The notes below the pieces were generated by a model. That model saw only the letters and a program-made list of their open reading frames with translations, was not told the origin of the DNA and searched no databases. Of a DNA stretch of 42,000 bases, positions 7,841 to 16,220 are shown one piece after another. A program made the translations under genes and the position numbers. The stretch's first letter is position 1, and every line of letters begins with the position of its first letter. The stretch comes from a virus. The DNA lies in IMG/VR virus record IMGVR_UViG_3300045110_000142, positions 1 through 42,000 of that record, one strand, 5' to 3'.

Positions 7841-7857
7841 GTTGCCAGCATGGCAAC
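7841..7857. promoter_or_regulatory. Operator GTTGCC-N5-GGCAAC, copy 1
   Basis: A perfect palindrome, extended by one more pair to AGTTGCCA-GCA-TGGCAACT (7840-7858). It covers the start point of the plus-strand promoter and lies about 28 bp upstream of the regulator promoter's -35. The same 12 specific bases with the same 5-bp spacing recur at 40136-40152, in the same place relative to a similar promoter. Binding here would block the plus promoter and could leave or stimulate the minus one. Confidence 0.75.
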
Positions 7858-7876
7858 TAAATTTGTGGATACGACC

Positions 7877-8197
7877 ATGACAACGGACGAAGATAAGACC
7901 ACGCGCATTCTTCTGGATTTAGGGGCTCATTTTTCCGAGCGTCTCACACAAGTCATTACTGATTACGGAGACCGGTTGGAGGAGGTTGGGCTATGCGCCC
8001 AACGTGTCGATGCCAAAATCACTTCTGCCCTGATTCTCGTGGCCGCCAGTGCGGTCGCCCGCATATCCTCCGTCCCACCGCAAGAGGCCGGCGCTGTGTT
8101 TGCGGCGGCTATAAATGACTGGCGATCGAAAAGTGAGCACCCAGCGCATCTGGATAAAATTGTAACAAAAATAGTGAAACACAGGAAAAAGCAGTGA
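7877..8197 (+). CDS. Hypothetical protein, first gene of the accessory operon
   Basis: 106 residues from ATG 7877 (MTTDEDKTTR). Not recognised. It is predicted mostly helical, with an Ala/Val-rich central stretch (LILVAASAVARISS) and a basic C-terminus (KIVKHRKKQ). ATG 7850 is in frame but sits inside the operator only about 8 bases from the predicted transcription start and has no ribosome site. Its stop overlaps the next gene's GTG start (GTGA). Confidence 0.65.
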   Translation: MTTDEDKTTRILLDLGAHFSERLTQVITDYGDRLEEVGLCAQRVDAKITSALILVAASAVARISSVPPQEAGAVFAAAINDWRSKSEHPAHLDKIVTKIVKHRKKQ

Positions 8198-8808
8198 CTG
8201 CCGCCAGCAATATGACCAATCAAGAACTAATCGAATATATCGGCAAGCTGTCACATCGCGAGCGCGAACGCAGATACTTGTTGCGGGCGCTGCTGTCGAC
8301 GATGCCGTGTCCACACTGCGGCAGCCCCATCGATTATTTCAGCGTCATCGGCATCAACATCAATGACCTGGACCCGGACGGAAAACTCCCTACCGAAGGC
8401 CGCTGCCCCGACTGTAGTGGAGATATCCGCTACACCGTGCGTTTCACCGGAAAATTATGGGAATGGCGCAAGAACGGTCCGACGCCGGAGCTGCCATCCG
8501 GAAAAGAGAGCGACACTGTGCGTTTTGATTTTCTAAGAAGGACACAAGAGGACGATACAATGAAAACGACAGCGACAGCGACAACGAAGAAAGCAGCGAG
8601 GGATCTAGTGCGTGAAGCTGATCTCTTGATTATCGAATCGATGATCGACCGTTACGGCATTGACAGCGTGCTGATGGGCGTTTCCAGCATCTGCGGGGCC
8701 AAGGCGGAGCACATCTCGCATGCTTGGCAGGACGCACATCTCGCCAAACGCTGGGCCGAGCTAGAAGGCGCGCTTGGCGTGCTCGTACCGAAGGCGGTGG
8801 GACTATGA
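8194..8808 (+). CDS. Hypothetical protein with zinc ribbon
   Basis: 204 residues from GTG 8194 (AGGA 7 bases upstream, overlapping the previous stop as GTGA); ATG 8212 is an alternative. The N-terminal half carries CPHC and, about 35 residues later, CPDC, a four-cysteine zinc ribbon. The C-terminal half (from about 8561, an internal ATG preceded by GAGGA) is helical and resembles an independent small domain (MKTTATATTKKAARDLV onward). The internal start could give a second, shorter product. Function unknown. Confidence 0.7.
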   Translation: MTAASNMTNQELIEYIGKLSHRERERRYLLRALLSTMPCPHCGSPIDYFSVIGININDLDPDGKLPTEGRCPDCSGDIRYTVRFTGKLWEWRKNGPTPELPSGKESDTVRFDFLRRTQEDDTMKTTATATTKKAARDLVREADLLIIESMIDRYGIDSVLMGVSSICGAKAEHISHAWQDAHLAKRWAELEGALGVLVPKAVGL

Positions 8809-9317
8809 TCACCTGTCAGGCAAACAAGGGAACCTCCACGGAATACTGGTCCTGGCGCATCATCGATGGCAAAACATGCTGGTATCCAGGCCGTCACAAG
8901 CTAGAAAAATCACAACTCACCTGGAGTAAAACAGCAGCAGTCGAGATAGTCGGGGAACGGAAATACTACTCGCGTGAGGAACTGCAAGCCGCCGCGGTCG
9001 TGCAGCAACCTATTCAGGAGGCGCAACTCACCAACGATCCGCAACCGCAGGATCTGACACCGCAGCAACGCATCAATGAGGCCTTTGCCGTGCTTGGCAT
9101 GCCGCGGCCTGTTCGCCCGGTGCTGTACGATAACATCGGCCGCGAACTTGCCACCGGCAAGGTCGTTGCAATCACTGTCATTCCAGAACCGATAGTGCCG
9201 CCAGTGCCGTCAGCATTGCCGTTGCACAGCTTCGCAGAACTGCCGATTATCATGATTGCGTTTGCATTCAGCTATGCCGGATGGCGCGCCATCAACCGAG
9301 GTGGATACATACAATGA
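8805..9317 (+). CDS. Hypothetical protein with C-terminal hydrophobic segment
   Basis: 170 residues from ATG 8805, overlapping the previous stop as ATGA. The first 60 residues contain WSWRIIDGKTCWYPG, a Trp/Cys motif I associate with small secreted or surface proteins of Bradyrhizobium-type bacteria and their phages. The middle is Gln/Pro-rich and disordered. The end has a hydrophobic stretch (PIIMIAFAFSYAGW) followed by Arg, possibly one membrane span. No signal peptide. Function unknown; the motif is one reason for suggesting a rhizobial host. Confidence 0.7.
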   Translation: MITCQANKGTSTEYWSWRIIDGKTCWYPGRHKLEKSQLTWSKTAAVEIVGERKYYSREELQAAAVVQQPIQEAQLTNDPQPQDLTPQQRINEAFAVLGMPRPVRPVLYDNIGRELATGKVVAITVIPEPIVPPVPSALPLHSFAELPIIMIAFAFSYAGWRAINRGGYIQ

Positions 9318-9517
9318 GCGAGATCGAAAATCCGCGACTGATGGAACATCTCGGCGATGGCCTTTGCGTTGATTACGACGGCGAACAAATCAGATTGTTC
9401 ACACCACGAGAGGAGGGCATCCACGAAGTGTATATGAACCGGAACGTGCTAGGCTCGTTCCTGGACTACCTTATCACCATCGGACTGCAAACCCCTAAAC
9501 ATGAGGACTGCAAATGA
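9314..9517 (+). CDS. Small acidic hypothetical protein
   Basis: 67 residues from ATG 9314, overlapping the previous stop (ATGA) and itself overlapping the next ATG (9514). It contains CVDYDGEQIRLFTPRE and a helical end. No family recognised. The tight overlaps on both sides support a real gene translated as part of the operon. Confidence 0.65.
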   Translation: MSEIENPRLMEHLGDGLCVDYDGEQIRLFTPREEGIHEVYMNRNVLGSFLDYLITIGLQTPKHEDCK

Positions 9518-10203
9518 GGAAGCTTTTGCTAGCAAGTGTATTCGCGGCCCTGGCCACTCCTGCCTTGGCCGACACGTTCCAGGCTGACTCGTTCAGCCAG
9601 CCGAATGGGTTTCAAGACCTCACCATCACCCTTGGCGCCCTGACCGAAACCGTGCGTGTGGGCGAGATCAACCTGCACCAGAACAATCCCACCGCCGATC
9701 TGTTAGTCTGGTGCTTGGATGTGAACGATTTGTTAACTGTACCCTACACGTTCCAACTGCATCAACTCGGCGCTGGGCAGACCTTTCCCGGACTTCCTGC
9801 CGGCGGCTTTGATGGCGGGCAGCTACGGCAGATTGCCAGCCTGATGCTGCGCGGCCTGACGCTTGGCGGTCTTGACGCCAACCAGGACGACGCGGCAACG
9901 CAGCTCGCCATCTGGCGCGTGGAGTATGGCGCAGCGATCGTGTTCGCTAATCTGCCCACCGCGCTGCTCAACCGCATGAACCTCGAACTAGCCGACAGCG
10001 CACCTGGGGGTTCGATCGATTGCCCGACTTGCACGCTTACCGTGCTGACTGACGCAGTCGCGGCGCCCAATCAGGCGCTTGGGTTCGCAGTCAATGCCGT
10101 CCCCGGACCTATTGCAGGTGCCGGATTGCCTGGACTGATCGCCGCATGCTTTGGCCTGCTCGGCCTACAGTGGAGGCGCCGGCGCCGTAAACTGCTAGGC
10201 TGA
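9514..10203 (+). CDS. Secreted protein with PEP-CTERM-like sorting tail
   Basis: 229 residues. The N-terminus is a signal peptide (MRKLLLASVFAALATPALA, cleavage before DTFQ). The C-terminal 34 residues (from 196) are tripartite: VPGPIAGAGLPGL, a hydrophobic span, then five arginines and a lysine. This matches the PEP-CTERM/VPxPA class of sorting signals handled by exosortase. The middle has WCLDVND and ATQLAIWRVEYG, phrases typical of such proteins in alphaproteobacteria. It probably reaches the host envelope. It closes the plus-strand operon and is unusual cargo for a phage, so likely a lysogenic-conversion or host-surface gene acquired from a bacterium. The processing enzyme must come from the host. 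Confidence 0.85.
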   Translation: MRKLLLASVFAALATPALADTFQADSFSQPNGFQDLTITLGALTETVRVGEINLHQNNPTADLLVWCLDVNDLLTVPYTFQLHQLGAGQTFPGLPAGGFDGGQLRQIASLMLRGLTLGGLDANQDDAATQLAIWRVEYGAAIVFANLPTALLNRMNLELADSAPGGSIDCPTCTLTVLTDAVAAPNQALGFAVNAVPGPIAGAGLPGLIAACFGLLGLQWRRRRRKLLG

Positions 10204-10330
10204 TAATGTTCATCGGAATCACCCCCCTGTGCTGCATCGACGAGGAGATCGACGACGTCGACCTCCTCGAAACCATCAGACATAAGCAGGTCATCGGTGG
10301 CGAGACATTAGGATCTGTGCAGGGTGGTGG

Positions 10331-10378
10331 AAAAAGAGTGACGGCAGCGAAGGGGACTAATCTAAGCTGCCGCCACTC
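10331..10378 (-). terminator. Rho-independent terminator of the late operon
   Basis: Read on the minus strand: GAGTGGCGGCAG (10378-10367), a 19-base loop, then CTGCCGTCACTC (10347-10336), followed at once by TTTTT (10335-10331). The 12-bp stem has one G.U-type mismatch. It lies 43 bases past the endolysin stop, at the end of the roughly 30-kb leftward operon. In the plus direction there is no T run, so it is probably one-way. Confidence 0.75.
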
Positions 10379-10420
10379 CCTCCCGGCGGGCGCTCACCCA
10401 GAGGACGCGCCGGAATCAAA

Positions 10421-11995
10421 TTACGATTCATCGATGATAACATTCTCGCCGTTGATAGAAATCGAGACATTAACGCCCTCGGATATGGTTAGCGCCACGC
10501 CGACGACCGGCAAGTGTGGCAGGTCAGGTGGCATCGGTGGCGTCGGATCTATTGTCCCAGCCATGATCACTTGCTGAACTTGCCTGAACATGATGTCCGC
10601 TTCTTCCGTAACAGCGGCCTCATGACGGTTTATAGGCCCCCAGTGCTGCCGCAAATTACGCAGACCGATGGCCGTCATGAGCGCGGCAAATGCTGGGGAA
10701 TATTTTGCCAGCCATTGATATCTTGCGCCGGCGCCATGACCATAGTTTTTTAGGTCGGCACTTATCAACGGATCGGCCGATCCATCATTAAATTCATAGA
10801 GAAAGCCATTTGGGTCGCCCCAGTACACCTCAAACAATTCCGGAATGTTGTCATTGCACGAGTTGATATTCCACGAGGTTTGAAACAATCCAGCCTCGCA
10901 GGTCATGGCGTCAGTATTGCTAGCGCTTTGATCCCTGCCGCACCAGTGATTTCCTGCCGATTCACGCATGCCCAATCCTAGCAGCAGACAAAAAAGATGT
11001 CGCAGCGTGTCCAGCCCTGCTATCGAGTTGTCCATGTCCATGTCGGAAAAGATATCAGCGTACCAATCAAGAGCGTCATTGCTGGAGTTTTTGCCAGTTG
11101 CCGCCTTGCTCATTTCCAGCGCGGCAAGATCGCTTATCTTGAGAAGGGAAACAGCCAGCCCAAACGTCAGCGCCATGCCGGTGATGTAGCCGATCGGCGC
11201 AACGCCGCGGCCTGACCAATAATATCGTGCAATGGTGCTACGTTCGGCAATAGCAATGATTTTATCTTTCGTTTTTGTCTGTAGGCCGTCAGTGCCTGCT
11301 TTAACCCTAGCATCCAATCGGTCAAGCGCCGCCCACGTCGACTGACCAACGACGCCGTCAGCGTTAAGTCCGACTGCGGTCTGGTAGCCCTGCACGCCGG
11401 CTTTCGTCACTGGCCCGAAATCACCATCATCGTTCAACCCGAGTATGGACTGCACCTCCATCACGTCGGCCCCCTCGTCGCCCTCCGCTAGCTCGCGCCT
11501 TGGCATCTCGCCGCCGTCCTTAGGCCAGTACAGTCCGACAACGCCATTGATCGGATAAGACGACTCGTTAACCATGTCGCTCTGATTGCCACCGAGACAG
11601 ATGTAGTTAGATCCCTCCGTGCGCTCGTACAGCGTCACGTGGCCGCCGCCGGATCGCGTCATCACCACGACGCAGCCAGGAACCGGATCATCGATTGGCT
11701 GATACTGATCGTCCCCTGACCACGCCAGCGCCCAGAGGAATTTTTCGGTATCGGTCTCGCCAAACGGCGGCCTGATGCCGGCCATAGCCATGGCGTAGGC
11801 GCAAGCTAGACCGCACCACGCAGTCGAGTCTGCAATGTACTGATCGCAATACGATTCCATGTCTCCAAAAACATCCACGATCTTCCGTGCCATCTCTAGA
11901 ATTTTTGGATTGTTAGCTTCCCCCGGCGCCTCTGTGAGCCCAGTGATCCCGCGCATGACGGCTAGCCATGGAGGAACGGTGGTAGTCTTGCTCAT
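10421..11995 (-). CDS. Modular endolysin: CHAP/NlpC-like peptidase, PG-binding, lysozyme-like domains
   Basis: 524 residues from ATG 11995 (AGGGGA 6 bases upstream; a longer in-frame GTG at 12076 is less likely). Residues 1-165: TIGR02594/CHAP-like cysteine peptidase with C61 in TAWCG and H119 in GGGHV. Residues about 173-230: peptidoglycan-binding domain (GDEGADVMEVQSILGL, DGDFGP, DGVVG). Residues about 300-490: lysozyme/transglycosylase-like region with a possible catalytic Glu in GLGMRESAG and a Cys-rich GLFQTSWNINSC. It degrades host cell wall at lysis. Last gene of the late operon, next to holin-like genes. Two catalytic domains plus a binding domain in one chain is large for a podovirus lysin. 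Confidence 0.82.
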   Translation of the reverse strand: MSKTTTVPPWLAVMRGITGLTEAPGEANNPKILEMARKIVDVFGDMESYCDQYIADSTAWCGLACAYAMAMAGIRPPFGETDTEKFLWALAWSGDDQYQPIDDPVPGCVVVMTRSGGGHVTLYERTEGSNYICLGGNQSDMVNESSYPINGVVGLYWPKDGGEMPRRELAEGDEGADVMEVQSILGLNDDGDFGPVTKAGVQGYQTAVGLNADGVVGQSTWAALDRLDARVKAGTDGLQTKTKDKIIAIAERSTIARYYWSGRGVAPIGYITGMALTFGLAVSLLKISDLAALEMSKAATGKNSSNDALDWYADIFSDMDMDNSIAGLDTLRHLFCLLLGLGMRESAGNHWCGRDQSASNTDAMTCEAGLFQTSWNINSCNDNIPELFEVYWGDPNGFLYEFNDGSADPLISADLKNYGHGAGARYQWLAKYSPAFAALMTAIGLRNLRQHWGPINRHEAAVTEEADIMFRQVQQVIMAGTIDPTPPMPPDLPHLPVVGVALTISEGVNVSISINGENVIIDES

Positions 11996-12008
11996 TGCTA
12001 GTCCCCTT

Positions 12009-12209
12009 CTATTTTCCGGTAAGACACTTATCGAGAAGATCATGCACCGCAGCCGTATTGCGTGCCTGCCGCTCACCGATCTCTGTCATCGACAAATAGA
12101 AAAATCCAAGAATCGCCAGATTCATGATCACGAGCGCCAGCGACAGCGGTTGCTCGCGCATGATATCAAAAAAACTCCCGGTCGCCTTGCCTAGATTATC
12201 GACCGGCAC
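12009..12209 (-). CDS. Holin-like single-span membrane protein
   Basis: 66 residues from GTG 12209, or 50 from the internal ATG (MREQPLSLALVI), which has GGGAG 12 bases upstream and may be the true start. One membrane span (LSLALVIMNLAILGFFYL) is followed by a charged tail ending DKCLTGK. Position directly before the endolysin gene and topology suggest a holin or spanin partner. No family name can be fixed from sequence. Confidence 0.7.
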   Translation of the reverse strand: MPVDNLGKATGSFFDIMREQPLSLALVIMNLAILGFFYLSMTEIGERQARNTAAVHDLLDKCLTGK

Positions 12210-12218
12210 GACACGGCT

Positions 12219-12380
12219 CTAGTGAAACACTTTACCGAGACCGCCAAGCAGCTCGCTGGCAATCCAGAACGCCACCGCGGCCCAGCCAAGGTGAAAGCGG
12301 CCGGCTGTCGTCATCACAGTAGCAGCGATGACGGCGAATACGAACGCGAACACCAATAGGATCAATCCGATGTTTTGCAT
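12219..12380 (-). CDS. Small two-span membrane protein, possible holin
   Basis: 53 residues (ATG 12380, TAG 12219). It translates to MQNIGLILLVFAFVFAVIAA, then a short polar turn (TTAGRFHLGW), then AAVAFWIASELLGGLG. Two hydrophobic segments separated by a short loop give a holin-like hairpin. It forms a lysis cassette with the next two genes. I recall similar tiny proteins in rhizobial phages, but that is memory only. Confidence 0.65.
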   Translation of the reverse strand: MQNIGLILLVFAFVFAVIAATVMTTAGRFHLGWAAVAFWIASELLGGLGKVFH

Positions 12381-12389
12381 GGTGTTTCC

Positions 12390-12686
12390 CTACAGTAATT
12401 TGTTGACTGCGTTTTCGACTGCGCCCTGCAACGCAGCGTCAGTGATCGCAGCACCCGGAGCATCCTGCACCGCGACGTCGTTGACTACGGTGTTAATCAC
12501 CATGTTGACTGACGACTCTGATGCGATCATCGTTGTTCGCGCCCACTTGTAGCGCGTCGAATGTGCCGGCGTATCGGTCGGCTCATCAGTGATGTAGACG
12601 GCAAAGTGAACGCACGCGACCGAAACCCTGCCGCGAAACACTTGGTCCTTGGTCAGCGCGTTAGTTTCCTCGTAGGTCATCGCCAT
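12390..12686 (-). CDS. Hypothetical phage protein between fibre and lysis genes
   Basis: 98 residues; GGAG lies 10 bases before ATG 12686. It contains FRGRVSVACVHFAVYI and a C-terminal Val/Ala/Asn-rich helix (AALQGAVENAVNKLL). Not recognised. Its position immediately after the tail fibre gene could fit a fibre-assembly or lysis accessory role, but nothing in the sequence decides this. Confidence 0.7.
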   Translation of the reverse strand: MAMTYEETNALTKDQVFRGRVSVACVHFAVYITDEPTDTPAHSTRYKWARTTMIASESSVNMVINTVVNDVAVQDAPGAAITDAALQGAVENAVNKLL

Positions 12687-12709
12687 AGGATTTCAGCTCC
12701 CTGTTGCCT

Positions 12710-14236
12710 CTATGCTGCCTCCAGCGCCTCGATACGCGCCTTAAGTTCCTTGCATGCATTCACCAGCGCGTAAATCAGCGCACCGGTATCGAGTGTACGC
12801 ATGTCATCCACCGGGATGCCATCAACAAACCCGTCGATTTGCGACACCATTTCCGGCATTACACCTTCCACTTCCTGCGCTACCAATCCAATGTATACAC
12901 GACCATCCGGCACGTGACCGCCATGCGGCGATGCGTCGGCACCGTCGAACGTGTAGCTAACCGGCCGTAGCTGCGTAATATCAGCAAGGCCTTTGGTGTA
13001 GTCGCCGAGCACAGTTTTGGTGCGCGCATCGCTGCTGTCCCACCAAGGGCCACCGCCGGGTTTGTACGGCTGCGCGCCTCCTGTACTCTCAAAGTAAAAA
13101 CTGCCGTTTACATCAAAATAGGCTCGCCGAGCTGCGCCGGTTCTAAACCCAAGCAAATGCGAGGTGTAGGAACCAACGAAGGTGCCGCCAGCATCGGCGC
13201 CAGAATACATGGAACGTGTGCCATCAGACAGTTCAGTGTAAGCAGCACTACCAACCACTGACAGTCCGCCGCTACTAAATATGGTAGAAACAGCCGGATC
13301 ACCGACAATAACACGGCCACCTGCCTGCACTGTTACGCGCACGGCATTGTTTGTTCGCAGAGCAAATTGAGTGGCTGGGTAAGAACCGATAAAACTTCCA
13401 CCGACATCTGCACCGATCACCGTCGATGCAGTGCCATTGGTCACCTCGATATAGCCATGGCTACTATCGCGAACAGACAGCGCCGCGATGCTGAACACTC
13501 TATTGACTGTCAGGTCACCCATGTTGATGTAACCAGTGGGATCAACATTTATGTGGCTGACATTATTCGTACGGATGTTAAAGTTGGAGTTAGCACCAAT
13601 GGACCCGCCAGTAGTGTCAGAACCGATCAAAGTTGCATTTATGCCTGTCGTCAATTCGATGTAGGCGCCGCTGTTTTTGGCGACCGTGAGTTGACCGGTA
13701 CCGTAAACCGGCGTGACCGCAGGCGCCGGATTGATAATCAAATTCCCAGTCATGGTATCGCCGGCCTTGGCCACAAAAGAACCCTGACCGTCGAGCATCC
13801 AGGCTCCCCACACGCCGGCTATTTTCTGCCGTACGTATTTCAGGCCGGGAGTGGTGGTACCGCTTTGATCACGCGCTTCAACTGTCACATTCAAGTTGAG
13901 CTGCGGCGTGGCGATCGGATCGCCAACATAGGCAATACCGGTGAATGCATGCCCAGTAACCGGAGCACCGCTAGCCGCGGTCGTCGCTGAGAATGATCCA
14001 GGTATCCACACTTGCGTGTCAAAATTAGTGACAGCCTGATTAGCCTTTTCGGCGGAAATGCCAACTAACGCTGTATCAGGTGAGGTGCCGCCAGTGCCGC
14101 CAGAAGCAACAGGCCGCGGCTGATTGAGATCGAACTCAATATCGTGATTGGTGCCGTTATATTTGGCGCTCTCGATCGTCGTGTTGGGCACGACATCGGG
14201 AAATGGCAACGAATAATTACCGCCAGTGCGTGGCAT
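12710..14236 (-). CDS. Tail fibre/spike with C-terminal S74 intramolecular chaperone
   Basis: 508 residues from ATG 14236 (GAGG upstream). The N-terminus (MPRTGGNYSLPFPDVVPNTT) is a probable virion-attachment segment. A repetitive beta-rich shaft (GAYIELTTG, GYIEVTNGT, AAYTELSDGT repeats) follows. Near residue 400 is SSDARTK, the Ser and Lys of the self-cleaving endosialidase/S74 chaperone, and then VYIGLVAQEVEGVMPEMV and a terminal coiled coil (KELKARIEALEA). The chaperone trimerises the fibre and is then cut off before the Ser. This is the likely host-recognition protein. Confidence 0.88.
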   Translation of the reverse strand: MPRTGGNYSLPFPDVVPNTTIESAKYNGTNHDIEFDLNQPRPVASGGTGGTSPDTALVGISAEKANQAVTNFDTQVWIPGSFSATTAASGAPVTGHAFTGIAYVGDPIATPQLNLNVTVEARDQSGTTTPGLKYVRQKIAGVWGAWMLDGQGSFVAKAGDTMTGNLIINPAPAVTPVYGTGQLTVAKNSGAYIELTTGINATLIGSDTTGGSIGANSNFNIRTNNVSHINVDPTGYINMGDLTVNRVFSIAALSVRDSSHGYIEVTNGTASTVIGADVGGSFIGSYPATQFALRTNNAVRVTVQAGGRVIVGDPAVSTIFSSGGLSVVGSAAYTELSDGTRSMYSGADAGGTFVGSYTSHLLGFRTGAARRAYFDVNGSFYFESTGGAQPYKPGGGPWWDSSDARTKTVLGDYTKGLADITQLRPVSYTFDGADASPHGGHVPDGRVYIGLVAQEVEGVMPEMVSQIDGFVDGIPVDDMRTLDTGALIYALVNACKELKARIEALEAA

Positions 14237-14237
14237 G

Positions 14238-16220
14238 TTAGTAACCCTCTTCCACTTGCGGCTTTGGCACCATGCCGGCAACACCGCCACGGTAGCCGCC
14301 TTGCATGATAGTCCTCGCCAGCCTCGCGCTGACATCCCTCGACGGTTGTATTGCAAGCAATTCTCTGGCGTTTCTGGCAACATCACGCGGATTTGTGGCG
14401 GCTAGATATTGCGCAATACGATCGCGATTAGCGGCGGCTTGCGCCTTGAATATCTGATCCTTTGCCCAACCAAGTCCTCGCGATGTTAAACCGGCAATGG
14501 ACGCATCGAGCGGCAACCGCCCGCTTGCGGCATCAAGAGCCTTCTGTGATGCCAATGTCGTCGCCGTCTTCGATCCTTGAACAATCTGCTGATAGCTTTC
14601 CCGTGCAGTGCGTTCATTGCGCAATACTGCCGCTATTTGATCTGCTGGCCCCTGGCCAAACATGGTCACCAGTTTTTGCGAATTATAATCTTGCGGAGTG
14701 GCAAGCACGCGCTCCAGCGCGGCAAGATCGTCTCTGTTAGTACCGAGAACACGAGCAAGTGCTGCCCGCGCCGCAGTTCGCATATAGAGCGGCTCTTGCG
14801 TTGTTGCATTCGCACCCTTGGGCACAGATGCTTCGGCTAGCCTATCAGCGAAATCGGTTGGCGTGACGCCTTCGGGATTGTGAAAAATACGCGACCCAGC
14901 GCTGTCTGGGTTGAGAGCATCGTAACGCGCACCTAGTTCAGCACGTCGAGAATCAAGCTGACGGATGCCCGGAACCTTCGCCTGCAACTCAGCAGTCGAT
15001 TGCCGGTCAGCTTCATTAAGCAATCTGCGCGTGTTGTCTTGAAGGGTGCCGCCGGGTGTTGCTTGATCTTTCCTTAACAGCGCATTGATGTCAGAGCGCA
15101 CGGCACCAAGCTTGCGTGGGTTCGGGTCGAGTATGCCTGGATTTCCCTCAATATCTAAATCCGCGCGGATTCGTTTAAGTTCTGTCCGTGCCTCCCCAGT
15201 GCTGTTAATGATTTCGGTGTCGAGCCAGTTCGCAAGCGGCTTTGTATCGACGCGAGTAGCTTGATTGTATGCAGCATTATATAAAGGGGACAGCTTGTCT
15301 ATTTCCGGTTGAATGGCATCCCGCTGAATACGCAAAAGCGATGGTGGTTCAGGGCCAAAAATCCGGTTGGTGCTTCCAGAAACATATTGCGGTGACGACA
15401 GATTACGTGCCGTTAGGTTGTTGATAAGACTGACCTGCCCTTGCCCGACAGGATCAAGTACAGCACCTCGCCCAGTGCCGAGCAGTGCCGGCCCAGCGTC
15501 TGGCAGCATGGCCCGCTCACCACGAGTGCCCGCCGCAATCTCGGCAAGCCCAGGAGCATCTGCGCGCCCAGCCTCGGCGAGCCTCGGTGGAATATATTGC
15601 CCGCTTGGTGCTCTTTGTGTTGCCAGCCCGCGCCAAGCGCCCTCAGTAACGGCACCCGGAATCGGCGTCAGGATACCAAACGGCGCGCCCCACGCCGCCG
15701 CCTCGCCGGCATTGGCAATGTAATCGCTGGGGTTGCCGGTATAAGTATTGCCTGCGGCTTGCGCTCCGGCCAAGGCGCCGGTATCGAACATATTGCCAAG
15801 TCCAGTGCCAACGCGCCCCCAGCGGCTAGCGAGATACGGAACGGACGAAACTCCGGCTCGCGCCAAGCCGGCACCGCCAGCGAGACTGACACCGACATCT
15901 GCACCAGTCGCCGCCAACGGACTGCGTTCGCGCGCTTGAGCTTCCTTGTCTGCCATCGCTTTGACAGCAGTGCTGTAGTCCGGTGCGTTGCCAAGAAGAA
16001 CATCGCCCGCGCCAACGGCGCGGTTGTACATTCCGAATGTGCCAGTGTTCGCGCCAGCGCGCATGGCATCGCGAACCGTCTGCCCATAATATTGCGCGTT
16101 TGTTTCCCCAGGCGGCAGCACTAATTGATTATCGGCATTAACATCAACGACAGCCTCGCCTTGCCCAGGACCGAGCGAGATGATGGGATGGTTTCTCCAA
16201 TCGTCGCCTTCATTTGCCAT
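14238..16220 (-). CDS. Internal virion (ejection-type) protein
   Basis: 660 residues from ATG 16220, which overlaps the upstream stop (TGATG). The N-terminal third is Gly/Ala-rich with amphipathic stretches (VGVSLAGGAGLARAG). The rest is long and helical, with many Arg/Glu pairs (LKRIRADL, DNTRRLLNEADRQST). It lacks enzyme motifs. Size, composition and position between internal protein and fibre genes resemble podovirus ejection proteins that pass through the tail with the DNA. It is similar in style to the 824-residue protein at 32865-35339. Confidence 0.7.
   Translation of the reverse strand: MANEGDDWRNHPIISLGPGQGEAVVDVNADNQLVLPPGETNAQYYGQTVRDAMRAGANTGTFGMYNRAVGAGDVLLGNAPDYSTAVKAMADKEAQARERSPLAATGADVGVSLAGGAGLARAGVSSVPYLASRWGRVGTGLGNMFDTGALAGAQAAGNTYTGNPSDYIANAGEAAAWGAPFGILTPIPGAVTEGAWRGLATQRAPSGQYIPPRLAEAGRADAPGLAEIAAGTRGERAMLPDAGPALLGTGRGAVLDPVGQGQVSLINNLTARNLSSPQYVSGSTNRIFGPEPPSLLRIQRDAIQPEIDKLSPLYNAAYNQATRVDTKPLANWLDTEIINSTGEARTELKRIRADLDIEGNPGILDPNPRKLGAVRSDINALLRKDQATPGGTLQDNTRRLLNEADRQSTAELQAKVPGIRQLDSRRAELGARYDALNPDSAGSRIFHNPEGVTPTDFADRLAEASVPKGANATTQEPLYMRTAARAALARVLGTNRDDLAALERVLATPQDYNSQKLVTMFGQGPADQIAAVLRNERTARESYQQIVQGSKTATTLASQKALDAASGRLPLDASIAGLTSRGLGWAKDQIFKAQAAANRDRIAQYLAATNPRDVARNARELLAIQPSRDVSARLARTIMQGGYRGGVAGMVPKPQVEEGY

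Noticed and set aside
10206-10577. Plus-strand open frame right after the PEP-CTERM-like gene
   Set aside because: It runs through the late-operon terminator and 157 bases into the endolysin gene on the other strand; no convincing ribosome site or protein pattern. A short real peptide at its start cannot be excluded.
15441-16124. Long plus-strand frame opposite the 660-residue internal protein
   Set aside because: Arg/Ser/Pro-rich composition typical of the antisense of a GC-rich gene, with no ribosome site.
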